In this document: positions 19,579 to 29,161 of the stretch, one piece after another
Numbering within the stretch: the stretch's first letter is position 1
Layout of the letters: each line of letters opens with the position of its first letter
Virus record (IMG/VR): IMGVR_UViG_3300008448_000247
Location: 1 to 38,497 of that record
Reading direction: 5' to 3' (one strand)
Source of the DNA: a virus
DNA: 38,497 bases
The notes under the pieces: model-generated
Told to the model about the DNA's origin: nothing
Seen by the model: only the letters and a program-made list of their open reading frames with translations
Database searches by the model: none
Made by a program: the position numbers and the translations under genes

Positions 19579-22500
19579 ATGGCTACAATTATAACAAATA
19601 TAGACCCTACAACTCTAGAGGTGCAAAATTATTCACCTCAGGATATAAATCTGATTCCAATTGAAGAAACACCATCTCAATTTAATCCTTTTGAAAACTA
19701 CATAGAGTATACTATTCAATCTATAGATCAGTCATTTCAAGTGACTGACCAGAATTTTATTGATTTTAAAGTAATAAATGATTACTCTCCTACTGATAGT
19801 TCTGTAATTTATAGTGTAGATTTAGATCCAGAAAAAAATCTACGTGACAGAGGATTTTCAAATGGTGAGTATAATACTATATATAACTTTCTAAATAATG
19901 AATTAGGTTCTACATCTGAAAATAGAGCATACTATATTAAAGATATTTCAGCGGATAGAACTGAAATTAGAATATCTTCAAATATTCTTTCTAATAGTGA
20001 TTTAGAATCATATGTTAATACTTTTAGAACTAAATTAGATAATGCTCCATACTTCCAAGATTTTTATTTAAATTTTGGTAGTAATCAATTAATCATAGCT
20101 AACAATATATTAGTAGATAATACTAAACCTAACTATGAAATATTAATTAATTTATATGAAGCTTTACCTAGTCAATTTAGACTAAAAGATACTCTATGGG
20201 TTGTTACTCAAGTAGCAGATCCATTAGCATTTAATATACAGTTTCAACCTGAAGTAATTATACCTCAGATCACTAATCCTACTATTAAAGGCCCAAATTT
20301 TGATTTACCTTTAAAAGATAGAATTAATAATAGTTCAAATTATATAAATTATGAACAACTATTAAACACAGGATTAGCAGCTTCATACCAACAAATAACT
20401 TCTTATTTAAATGATCCTAGTATAGCTATAGGAGTGGATTATTCTGATTTCTCAGAATTTATACATTTCTCATCTGCTGAGAGTAGAATTGAAAACTTTT
20501 ATTATAAAGTTAAATTAATTGAACAATATAATTCAGATATTACTACCTTAAGTACTTCTGATTCATCTTCAATTTCTTCTAGTATTTCTATTTTACAAGA
20601 AAAAGTAGACAATATTATTAAGAATTTTGATGGATATGAATATTGGTTATATTTTGAAACTGGTTCAACAACATATCCTAAAGGTACTACAACTCCACCA
20701 TATGCTCTTTTATATAGTGGTGACTCAACAGTAGTAACTTGGTATAATAATTTAATAGAAAGCGCATCTATATTTGATCAAAATAACCAAGATTATTTAG
20801 TAAATACTATACCTGATTATTTAAGAGATGATCCTCAAAATGATCCCTACAAAGTGTTTATTAATATGACAGGGCAACATTATGATAATATATGGTTGTA
20901 CTATAAAGATGTAACTAATAGATATAATGGTGATAACCGTTTAGAATTTGGTATTTCTAAAGATTTAGTGGCTGATGCTTTAAGATCATTTGGTCTAAAA
21001 ATATATCAAAATAACTTTAGTACTAATGACTTATACAACGCATTTACCGGATTTAATTACATCCCATCAGCTAGTTTTTCTTCAAGTATTAATGGAAATG
21101 TCTATGTGACTGGATCATATATTGTGGAATACCCTGAGGTAGGCTATTTCTTAGATGATATCACCTATTACCCAGGCGATCCAACAGAATATATAACTAA
21201 TTTTGTAACTGCTTCTCAAGCTGCTTTATTTACTCCACTAGATGATGTTAATAAGGAAATATATAAACGTTTATACCACAACTTACCTTTATTATTAAAA
21301 CAAAAAGGTACAATCGCTGGCCTACGTAACTTAATTAATGTTTATGGTATTCCAGATACTATTTTAAGAATTAGTGAGTTTGGAGGTAGAGATAAAGATA
21401 CTTCTACTTATGATTATTTCCAAAATCAATACAATTATAAAGTAGATATAGATCAAGGTGCTTATGTTGAAACTCCATGGATATTAAACACATCATGGCC
21501 TACTTCTTCATATAATGGATCTGGATCAACAGTTGTTCCTGAAACAGTACAATTTAGATTTAAAAACGTAGATTTAAGAGATTATATCCCATATTCTCAA
21601 AGTGTTTGGACAATTGATAATACTACAGTAGGAGATTCTATATCATTAATATTAACATACACTGGCTCAGCTTATACTAGTGCTTCATACTCAGGATCAA
21701 ATCTTAATCCTTATTACCAATATGCTAAATTAGATTTCATTCCTAGTACCAATTATCCTAATGAATCAGCTAGTTTATATTTGCCATTCTATGATAATAA
21801 CTGGTGGTCAGTGATGGTTACTTGGGATAATACTAATAATTTTACCTTATATGCTGGAAATAAATTACAATATGATGGATATGATGGAAATCAAATAGGT
21901 TTCTTAGCTTCATCTTCTGTAACTAGTTCAGGTAATAATTGGGGAAATAGTTCAACTGATGGTTCATATTTTGGATATAAAAATATTTTATTACCTGTTG
22001 ATTATGATTATTTCACAGGTTCATTTCAAGAAATAAGATATTACACTCGTCCTTTAGGAATGGATTCATTTAAAGATTTTGTAATGAATCCTAATTCTAT
22101 AGATACTGTAGGAGAAACTACATATGCTGATTATTTAGCTTTTAGAGGTTCATTAGGAGGAGAATTATATACAGGTTCAGTTTCTATTCATCCTAAAATA
22201 ACAGGATCTTGGATTACAACTCAATCATTTAGTACTAATGTTAGTGATTTCATAATACAAGGAGGTCATGGATTTAGTACTAATGTAGAAACTGTATTTT
22301 TAGATTCACCTATAGCAGGTTTAAGAAATAGAGTAACAGATAAAATACAAATTGTTTCTCAAAGTCTTCCTCAAATAAACTTGGCTTATACTCAATCTGG
22401 TGATACATTATCACAATATAGAAGTATCCAACAACAGTATGTGTCTGAGCAAAGTGAAACACCTGATGTTAATGCTTTAGAAGTAGCTTTCTCACCCACA

Positions 22501-23280
22501 AACGAAATTGATGATGATATTATTGATTCATTAGGATACTTTAATATAGGTGAATATATAGGTGACCCAAGACAAGTACTTACTTCAGATACATCATATC
22601 CTGATTTAGATGCTTTAAGATGGGATTACTTCCAAAAATACACTAGCCAGTATGATTTATTTGATTATATTAGACTAATTAAGTTCTTTGACAATTCTCT
22701 ATTTAAAATGATTAAGGATTTTGTTCCTGCAAGAACAAATCTAAGATCAGGTGTAGTTGTTAAGCAACACTTATTAGAAAGAAATAAGTATCCTCAACCT
22801 CAAGCGAGCTGGGAATATGTCACTTATAGTGGTTCTATATATTCTCAACAAGTTTGGAATCCAATAATTGAAGATACATACGTTTCTTCTTCATTAATAG
22901 AAAATATATTTGGTAGTACAGGTGGAACATTTAATGAATTTAATACTTTAATAAACCCATATAACACTCAATCTTGGTTAGAATTTACAGTTGGTCCTAC
23001 TGGTTCAACTTACTTATCTCAATCATCTCAATATGAGTTTTACAATGGAGAATTACCAGGAACAATAATTGAAGCATCAAATGGAGAATTAAATGAAGCA
23101 AACATATTTAAATATCCATCAACATTAGAAATAGATTATGATATTGTACTTTATAGAAGTAATATAACTTCTTTAGATAATTTTTTAAATTTAAATACTT
23201 CTCCAAATCAAGGAGAAATATATTTATGGTATGATACAGGAAGTACAACCCAAACATCCCAATATATACCAGAAAGATAA
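19579..23280 (+). CDS. very large baseplate/fibre protein with LamG-like domain
   Basis: At 1233 aa this is the longest gene of the window. A mid-protein signature at about residues 573-595 (LLKQKGTIAGLRNLINVYG, followed by RISEFGGRD) is one I associate with large baseplate proteins of T4-like phages. Residues about 700-830 resemble a laminin G/concanavalin-like lectin fold (NNWWSVMVTWDNTNNFTLYA, FQEIRYYTRPLG), which could bind surface sugars. The rest is beta-rich and high in S, T, Y and N. Its position suggests a gp7-like wedge role fused to receptor-binding parts, but this is inference. Confidence 0.7.
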   Translation: MATIITNIDPTTLEVQNYSPQDINLIPIEETPSQFNPFENYIEYTIQSIDQSFQVTDQNFIDFKVINDYSPTDSSVIYSVDLDPEKNLRDRGFSNGEYNTIYNFLNNELGSTSENRAYYIKDISADRTEIRISSNILSNSDLESYVNTFRTKLDNAPYFQDFYLNFGSNQLIIANNILVDNTKPNYEILINLYEALPSQFRLKDTLWVVTQVADPLAFNIQFQPEVIIPQITNPTIKGPNFDLPLKDRINNSSNYINYEQLLNTGLAASYQQITSYLNDPSIAIGVDYSDFSEFIHFSSAESRIENFYYKVKLIEQYNSDITTLSTSDSSSISSSISILQEKVDNIIKNFDGYEYWLYFETGSTTYPKGTTTPPYALLYSGDSTVVTWYNNLIESASIFDQNNQDYLVNTIPDYLRDDPQNDPYKVFINMTGQHYDNIWLYYKDVTNRYNGDNRLEFGISKDLVADALRSFGLKIYQNNFSTNDLYNAFTGFNYIPSASFSSSINGNVYVTGSYIVEYPEVGYFLDDITYYPGDPTEYITNFVTASQAALFTPLDDVNKEIYKRLYHNLPLLLKQKGTIAGLRNLINVYGIPDTILRISEFGGRDKDTSTYDYFQNQYNYKVDIDQGAYVETPWILNTSWPTSSYNGSGSTVVPETVQFRFKNVDLRDYIPYSQSVWTIDNTTVGDSISLILTYTGSAYTSASYSGSNLNPYYQYAKLDFIPSTNYPNESASLYLPFYDNNWWSVMVTWDNTNNFTLYAGNKLQYDGYDGNQIGFLASSSVTSSGNNWGNSSTDGSYFGYKNILLPVDYDYFTGSFQEIRYYTRPLGMDSFKDFVMNPNSIDTVGETTYADYLAFRGSLGGELYTGSVSIHPKITGSWITTQSFSTNVSDFIIQGGHGFSTNVETVFLDSPIAGLRNRVTDKIQIVSQSLPQINLAYTQSGDTLSQYRSIQQQYVSEQSETPDVNALEVAFSPTNEIDDDIIDSLGYFNIGEYIGDPRQVLTSDTSYPDLDALRWDYFQKYTSQYDLFDYIRLIKFFDNSLFKMIKDFVPARTNLRSGVVVKQHLLERNKYPQPQASWEYVTYSGSIYSQQVWNPIIEDTYVSSSLIENIFGSTGGTFNEFNTLINPYNTQSWLEFTVGPTGSTYLSQSSQYEFYNGELPGTIIEASNGELNEANIFKYPSTLEIDYDIVLYRSNITSLDNFLNLNTSPNQGEIYLWYDTGSTTQTSQYIPER

Positions 23281-23289
23281 TAATTAAGT

Positions 23290-25653
23290 ATGCCAACAGG
23301 ACAATACGGACAAATTTACGGACAAGGAGTTAAATATCTTAAAGTTAATAGATATGACTCAGGAGGGCTAGATAGATCAAGTTATTTAGGTCAATTAACT
23401 AATTTAACTATTAACTATAATGATTTAGGTCCTATCCAATATAATATAGTTACTACACAAGAACAAGATACTTATTTTGTTTATGGGATACAGACTAGGA
23501 ATCAATCTACTTCTTCTGTAAATTATGAGGTATTAGATTATAATTTTTTAGCTACTTCCGCTAGTAGTTGGACTTGCGGTTTTTCACCTACTTCTATACC
23601 TAATGAGTATTTTACTAATAGAGTAGCATCTTACGGAAATATTAATGGAAATACATTAGGATATTTAACCGGATCATCAGGTATATATACAGCAGGAAAT
23701 ACCCCTAATATATTTTTAAAAGTCCAAATAAGTGGAAGTGGTACTATATCAGCGGGATCTACTAATTTATATGCATATGTAGCTAAAAATGGAGGATCAG
23801 GAGCTGATGGAGTCCAATCTATTTTAATTAATAATAGTTACACAGGCGGAAATTTTAATACAACTTTATATCTTACTTCATCTTTTTCTATTATAGAAAA
23901 TGATCAAATAGGATTTGGATTATATAGAACAGTAGAACTTAGTTTATTAACTATTAGTAACTTTCATGTTAGTTTATCTTTACATTCAGCATCTATTAAT
24001 CCTGCAACTTCATCTCTTATAATCTTTAATCCTGAATTTATAGATTGGGATTATAATGATTATAATGCTTTATTAGGTAATGCGGAGACATCTCAATTCT
24101 CAAATACATTTATGGATGTAGATTATACTTCTACATTCACTACACCTGTAAATTTTGATTTAATAATCTCAGGTACTGCTAATCGAGCTTCAGTTCAAGA
24201 CTCAAACTATAATTCTCAAGCATGGTCTAATATTAGATATAACGGAGTAGAAAGTAATTCCCCAGACTTTAACCAATTAACAACAAATGGCGGATATGGA
24301 GCTTTACCTAATGTTGAACAAAATAAAACATATATAGCTTATTTTGATGGTGTTGGGGGTACAGGTCCTGAAGTTATAAATCAAACAGCCTATTTTATTA
24401 GGTACATAATCGATGAACAAGGAAATGTTGTTAATCCTGAGCCTGATACTACAGCGTTATATAATTTATTAGATTCATATGAGTCAGGGAAAAATGCTTT
24501 AGTACGATTAATATCTGGAGATCCTACCCAAAATGCTAATCCAAATGATGATACATTAACTGGGTTGCATCCTATAACTTATGTGGGAAGAATTGCTCCT
24601 TTACTTATAAGTGAAACAGGTTCTGGTCTTCAAGATTATAATAGTGTTTTATACTTTAGAGATCTTGATGCATTTAGTACAATAAATACAACTAATTATG
24701 CTTTTAATGGATCAACACAAACTGACACTAATATAGCAACAGCTGATGCTGCCACTACTATAGTACCAACTAATATAAATTTACCTAACTCTAATTATAA
24801 CTCTGGTACAGGAAGATATACATTTGCTGACAATCCATCATTTTTTAGTAATCGTGTTAATTTTAGAGCTGTAGGAACAATCTTAGGTAGATTTTCTCCT
24901 AGCGCTCCAGCAGGTAGTACATTTGACGCTCCTATTCGTATAATGAAAAACGGTTCTGAATTAGTATCTGACATTTTAACTTTTACTAAAGCAGATCAAT
25001 ATGTTTTAGAAGATCTTCAATATGTTAATTTACAAACTGGTTTACAAACTTTTACATCAGGTGATTATGTCACTGTAGAAATAGATTTTATAAATCAACC
25101 TTATATAGCTACAACAGGTCATAAAGTACTAGCAGGATTTCAATTTATAGCTACTCCTGAATATCCAGCTAACTCAGCTACAGCTTCAGGAAATCATTGG
25201 ACAGTAGGTGAATATCTAACAGGTAATAATGTTAGTGTTTTAACTTCTTCATTAGATATATATAACTGGGCTTATAACAATATGATACAATCTCAATCTC
25301 AAGCTATGGTAGATTTTAATTTTAGCCCATGTATTGAATTTAATCCTGAAGTTGGAGATTGGATACGATTTGAATATAACCCTAATAAAGTATTTAATGT
25401 CACTAAAGTTGAAGTAGGAACTACAAATTTATTTTTAACAGTAGTGCCTCCTGTTCCTTCAGGCTCAATATTAAATCACTTTGTTTTATATAGATGTATT
25501 AATGACGGAACATATGTAGTGTTAGATGTTAAAAAACAACAACCTGGTAATTCATTTACAGGTATAATTCAACCACAATATATTTCTCAAACATTAAAAA
25601 ACAACTATAACAATATAATTCAAGATCTTACTCAAAAAGGACTAATATCATAA
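23290..25653 (+). CDS. large fibre-like structural protein
   Basis: The 787-aa protein starts MPTGQYGQIYGQGVKYLKVN and is beta-rich, with many short G/S/T/N segments typical of tail fibres (SGSGTISAGSTNLYAYVAKN). No enzymatic motif is visible. It ends with a compact region (GDWIRFEYNPNKVFNVTKVE, then a helical tail with LKNNYNNIIQDLTQKGL). It lies 9 bases after the 1233-aa gene and is probably a partner in the same fibre or wedge arm. A TATTTATA motif starts 1 base after its stop. Confidence 0.68.
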   Translation: MPTGQYGQIYGQGVKYLKVNRYDSGGLDRSSYLGQLTNLTINYNDLGPIQYNIVTTQEQDTYFVYGIQTRNQSTSSVNYEVLDYNFLATSASSWTCGFSPTSIPNEYFTNRVASYGNINGNTLGYLTGSSGIYTAGNTPNIFLKVQISGSGTISAGSTNLYAYVAKNGGSGADGVQSILINNSYTGGNFNTTLYLTSSFSIIENDQIGFGLYRTVELSLLTISNFHVSLSLHSASINPATSSLIIFNPEFIDWDYNDYNALLGNAETSQFSNTFMDVDYTSTFTTPVNFDLIISGTANRASVQDSNYNSQAWSNIRYNGVESNSPDFNQLTTNGGYGALPNVEQNKTYIAYFDGVGGTGPEVINQTAYFIRYIIDEQGNVVNPEPDTTALYNLLDSYESGKNALVRLISGDPTQNANPNDDTLTGLHPITYVGRIAPLLISETGSGLQDYNSVLYFRDLDAFSTINTTNYAFNGSTQTDTNIATADAATTIVPTNINLPNSNYNSGTGRYTFADNPSFFSNRVNFRAVGTILGRFSPSAPAGSTFDAPIRIMKNGSELVSDILTFTKADQYVLEDLQYVNLQTGLQTFTSGDYVTVEIDFINQPYIATTGHKVLAGFQFIATPEYPANSATASGNHWTVGEYLTGNNVSVLTSSLDIYNWAYNNMIQSQSQAMVDFNFSPCIEFNPEVGDWIRFEYNPNKVFNVTKVEVGTTNLFLTVVPPVPSGSILNHFVLYRCINDGTYVVLDVKKQQPGNSFTGIIQPQYISQTLKNNYNNIIQDLTQKGLIS

Positions 25654-25661
25654 TATTTATA
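25654..25661 (+). promoter_or_regulatory. late-type motif TATTTATAATAA
   Basis: TATTTATAATAA begins at 25654, 19 nt (from the end of TATTTATA) before the ATG at 25681. The same 12-mer occurs at 30862 and 36392 and in a tRNA spacer at 7115. Confidence 0.45.
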
Positions 25662-25680
25662 ATAAAATTAATAAAAGAAA

Positions 25681-26346
25681 ATGGGATTTCTTAATAACTC
25701 AATAGTAACCGTAGATGCTATCTTAACAAGAAAAGGTAGAGAATTACTAGCTAAAAATGACGGTTCATTCAGAATTACACAATTCGCTTTATCTGATGAT
25801 GAAATTGATTATACAATGTATAATCCAAATCACCCATCTGGATCAGCTTATTATGGTCAAGCAATTGATGGTATGCCTCTATTAGAAGCATTTCCTGATG
25901 AAACTCAAATAATGAAGTATTTACTAACTACTTTACCTCGTGGTACTTCAAAATTACCTATTCTAGATCTAGGTTACACTGTAATAACTTTAACCCAAGG
26001 AGCTTCTTTAGCTATAACACCTCAAACATTAAATTATTTAGGTGGAACTCAAACATTTGAATCCTCAGGTTACACAGCTACTATTTCTGATGTTCGTTTA
26101 ATGAATACATTTAATGGTGTAGGTATTAATACAACACAAGCTACAGCTTTAAATTCAACAACTACTCTTGGAACTAATGTGTCTAAAACTGTAATTGGTA
26201 CTACTATTAACTTAACAGCTACAACACTTAACTTATTATTCCCTAGTGGTGTTGACCAAATATCAACAACATTAACTGTAGTAGGTAGAGATAGTGGAGC
26301 TAGAATAACAGTTCCTGTTCAAATAAACAAAAGTACTAATTGCTAA
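25681..26346 (+). CDS. conserved phage structural protein
   Basis: The 221-aa protein starts with a segment I recognise as recurrent in T4-like phages of this group (VDAILTRKGRELLAKNDGSF, then ITQFALSDDEIDYTMYNP); no function is attached to it. The C-terminal half is threonine-rich and looks like an Ig-like beta sandwich (STTLTVVGRDSGARITVPVQ). It opens a run of three genes (25681, 26363, 27428) that probably build one virion substructure such as a fibre or neck component. Confidence 0.7.
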   Translation: MGFLNNSIVTVDAILTRKGRELLAKNDGSFRITQFALSDDEIDYTMYNPNHPSGSAYYGQAIDGMPLLEAFPDETQIMKYLLTTLPRGTSKLPILDLGYTVITLTQGASLAITPQTLNYLGGTQTFESSGYTATISDVRLMNTFNGVGINTTQATALNSTTTLGTNVSKTVIGTTINLTATTLNLLFPSGVDQISTTLTVVGRDSGARITVPVQINKSTNC

Positions 26347-26362
26347 TTAATAAAATAAAAAT

Positions 26363-27424
26363 ATGTCTTTTAAAAGATTAGATCCTGAAGATTTTATAGT
26401 AAGTGCAGATTCAATAACTGCACCTGCTTGGTCTGCATACACACCAACATTATCTCAGATGTATACTTCATCTGTTCAAGCCGCAGGTACTAGTGGTAAT
26501 TATTACTTAACTATATATAACACTGCTTCAACAGATGTATCTGCTGAGATTCAATTTAATATAGCTTATGGTAATCAATATGGTTCAGGCTCATTATTAT
26601 ATAACGCGGGTATAGATGGTTTATCACCAACAAGAACAATTTACGGACAATTCCGTAACTTAATATATGGTGATGAAAATGCTACATTTACATTTAATGG
26701 AGTAACACAACCTGATTTTTACGCTTTAACAATTGAAAGATCAAGATACAAACAATCTTTATTCCCAGGTAGCCTAAATTTAACTTTATACTCAGGTTCA
26801 TCAGCTATTACTCTTACTGATAATAGTAATGATGTTACTACAATTTCATACTTAGACTGCGGACGAGTATTCCAAATTGTATCAGGAAGTAATGGTTCAG
26901 CTATATCTTTAACAAACAGTCCAGCAAATGCTATCGCGGCCGGTATGACTATCTCTGGTTCATATGGTTTATTCTTACCAGATATTGGAACTATAATTTT
27001 AAACGCTGCTGCTTTAGATTTAACAAATGCTAATGGTGGTATTAATTTAGAAACCCAAAGAACCTCAAATTCTAATGCAGCTAATACTATTAGATTATAT
27101 CAAACCTCTTCAAACAGAGGATTAGTATCAGGTTCAACAGCTGCTAGTTCATTTGCTTTAAACAGTCAAGAAACTATAACTTCAGATTTTGTGTTTGTAA
27201 GAGCAAGAAATGGTGAATTTAACTACTCAGAAAACCCAAGCTTTATTTCAGGTTCTACTGGTACAATTTTATATGATGCTTTTATTCAGAACCCACAAAC
27301 ATATATCACTACAGTGGGAATGTATAATGATAATAATGAATTACTAGCTGTGGCTAAATTATCAAAACCACTTAAGAAAGATTTTACTAAAGAAGCATTA
27401 GTACGTGTTAAATTAGATTTTTAA
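26363..27424 (+). CDS. structural protein with conserved C-terminal module (paralogue 1)
   Basis: The 353-aa protein has a beta-rich, serine/threonine-rich body and a C-terminal module with NGEFNYSENPSFISGSTG, YITTVGMYNDNNELLAVAKL and a basic end. The same module ends the next protein. The N-terminus FKRLDPEDFIVSADSITAPA resembles that of its neighbour in layout (FKSLTSQDVIVVPF). Tandem paralogy suggests duplication and divergence of exposed virion proteins. The start follows an A-rich leader without Shine-Dalgarno. Confidence 0.7.
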   Translation: MSFKRLDPEDFIVSADSITAPAWSAYTPTLSQMYTSSVQAAGTSGNYYLTIYNTASTDVSAEIQFNIAYGNQYGSGSLLYNAGIDGLSPTRTIYGQFRNLIYGDENATFTFNGVTQPDFYALTIERSRYKQSLFPGSLNLTLYSGSSAITLTDNSNDVTTISYLDCGRVFQIVSGSNGSAISLTNSPANAIAAGMTISGSYGLFLPDIGTIILNAAALDLTNANGGINLETQRTSNSNAANTIRLYQTSSNRGLVSGSTAASSFALNSQETITSDFVFVRARNGEFNYSENPSFISGSTGTILYDAFIQNPQTYITTVGMYNDNNELLAVAKLSKPLKKDFTKEALVRVKLDF

Positions 27425-27427
27425 TGA

Positions 27428-28417
27428 ATGAGTGCATTCAAATCCCTTACATCACAAGATGTTATAGTAGTCCCATTTGTTGTAAACAAAAGTTTTACTT
27501 TTGAGGGGAGTGCATCACTTGTAGAGCCTGATGTTTTTATTGAGAGATTACAAGGTACCAATATTACTAGTACCTTTATCCCTTCAACAGAACCAATAAC
27601 TGGTACTACAGGCTCAAATGGTTACTCATCTTCATATTATCAAAGAGACATTTACAATAGTGTTAAACAACTTTACTATAGTAATGGATTACCTAATCCT
27701 GAAGGTATTAGAATAACTTATGACTATCAAGGTAATGTAGTCGAAAATAACACTAATACAAATGTCCATAGTAGATTTGATAATTATTTAAATACTACAT
27801 TATCAGGTTCAAGACTTTTCCAAACCCAATCTAATGTTCAAATAGCTGTCATTTCTATTCCTTCACAACTTTACGGAGATTATATAAACCCAGGCAGTTT
27901 TTACTTTAAATGGGCTAAAACTACCCCTACAGGTTCATATTATTATTTAACCGATAATGGAGAAGGATATTTAATAGCCTCTGGTAATTTAGGAGGTAGC
28001 CCACAAGGTATAATATCATATCAACATGGAATAGCTGTAGTGATGGATATGGGATTCTTAGGGGGATTAAATAATTTTACTAGACAACCTAATGTTACTT
28101 GTAGTTTCCAAAGTTCAAGATTAATTTATGAAACACAATACAAGTGTACTATACGTGAAAATGAGTTCAATTATTCTCTAAACCCAAGTCTTATTTCAAG
28201 TAGTGGTTTATGGACTAATCCTTTAAATTCAACTTGTTCTTTAGATTTAAGAGGCCAAGTGTATGACTTTGTGACAGGATCAAATTGGGCACCTTATGTT
28301 ACTACAGTTGGATTATATAATGAAAATCAAGAATTATTAGCAGTAGCTAAATTGTCACAACCTCTACCTACAAGTAGAACTACTGATACATCAATATTAA
28401 TAAATTTAGATAGATAA
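27428..28417 (+). CDS. structural protein with conserved C-terminal module (paralogue 2)
   Basis: The 329-aa protein ends like its upstream neighbour: ENEFNYSLNPSLISSSG, VTTVGLYNENQELLAVAKLS, then a short tail. The body is unrelated in detail but similarly beta-rich (TGSYYYLTDNGEGYLIASGN). I chose the ATG at 27428; another ATG at 27424 is in a different frame. The role is unknown; exposed decoration, fibre or adhesin-like functions are possible. Confidence 0.7.
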   Translation: MSAFKSLTSQDVIVVPFVVNKSFTFEGSASLVEPDVFIERLQGTNITSTFIPSTEPITGTTGSNGYSSSYYQRDIYNSVKQLYYSNGLPNPEGIRITYDYQGNVVENNTNTNVHSRFDNYLNTTLSGSRLFQTQSNVQIAVISIPSQLYGDYINPGSFYFKWAKTTPTGSYYYLTDNGEGYLIASGNLGGSPQGIISYQHGIAVVMDMGFLGGLNNFTRQPNVTCSFQSSRLIYETQYKCTIRENEFNYSLNPSLISSSGLWTNPLNSTCSLDLRGQVYDFVTGSNWAPYVTTVGLYNENQELLAVAKLSQPLPTSRTTDTSILINLDR

Positions 28418-28677
28418 TGAAAAAATTAGAACTAAAACAAATTATACGTGAAGAGTTAACTAAGATATTAGAGGGTAGAAAGCCTGGACCTAAAGAACAA
28501 AAAAGACGAGAGGTATATAGCTTAGCAGGAAAATACATATATAACAATCAAAAATATAAATCGTTTTCTTTTAATGACGATACTAACGAATTTCATTTTT
28601 ATACTTCTGATTGGTCGGTTAGTAATTCTCTACCAGCGTTAACAATAACATATGATGAATTAAAAAGTCTTATATAA
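28417..28677 (+). CDS. small protein with MKKxELKQIIREE leader
   Basis: The 86-aa protein begins MKKLELKQIIREELTKILEG, nearly the same as the start of the protein at 33681 (MKKSELKQIIKEEISRVLKE), although the rest differs. The leader is an amphipathic basic/acidic helix with an I-x-E site, like T4 capsid-targeting sequences. The body is short, with a basic stretch (KPGPKEQKRREVY) and a beta-rich end. It overlaps the preceding structural gene by one base. A role as a packaged internal protein is a hypothesis. Confidence 0.65.
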   Translation: MKKLELKQIIREELTKILEGRKPGPKEQKRREVYSLAGKYIYNNQKYKSFSFNDDTNEFHFYTSDWSVSNSLPALTITYDELKSLI

Positions 28678-28697
28678 ACTTTTTCTCTTTTTAATAT

Positions 28698-29144
28698 ATG
28701 TGGAAATATAAAGATAAAACAATTAATAGTCTAGAAGATTTACCTAAAGAAAATATATTTGGGTTCGTCTATATTATAACAAATAAAGAAACAAACCAAT
28801 TCTATATTGGTAAAAAGTTTTTATTACATAAGAAAACTAAAAAACTAGGTAAAAAAGCGTTAGCCGCTCAAACAGGTCCAGGTCGTAAGAAACTTAAAGA
28901 AGTAACTTATGCTGAGTCAGATTGGAAAACATATTGGGGTAGTTGTAAACCTTTACTAGAAGATGTTAAAGTATTAGGTGAAGATAAATTTACTAAAGAA
29001 ATACTTGAATTTGCTCATAATTCAAAACACTTATCATACTTGGAAGCAAAATATCAATTTGTAACTAATTGCTTAGAAGTAGATAGCTATAACGATAATA
29101 TACAAGGTAGATATTTTAAAAAAGATTTGGCCCCTCAGTCTTAA
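28698..29144 (+). CDS. GIY-YIG-like nuclease
   Basis: The 148-aa protein shows the two-part GIY-YIG signature: F-V-Y-I at residues 23-26 and Y-I-G-K-K at 36-40, spaced by a short turn (ITNKETNQF). A long basic insert (LHKKTKKLGKKALAAQTGPG) and SDWKTYWGSCKPL follow, then a helix with LSYLEAKYQF containing the expected glutamate. In T4-like phages this family includes Seg-type homing endonucleases and related enzymes. It lies directly upstream of the primase, where a free-standing homing nuclease or a replication-linked nuclease would both be plausible. Confidence 0.75.
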   Translation: MWKYKDKTINSLEDLPKENIFGFVYIITNKETNQFYIGKKFLLHKKTKKLGKKALAAQTGPGRKKLKEVTYAESDWKTYWGSCKPLLEDVKVLGEDKFTKEILEFAHNSKHLSYLEAKYQFVTNCLEVDSYNDNIQGRYFKKDLAPQS

Positions 29145-29161
29145 TTTATTATACTGGGAAT

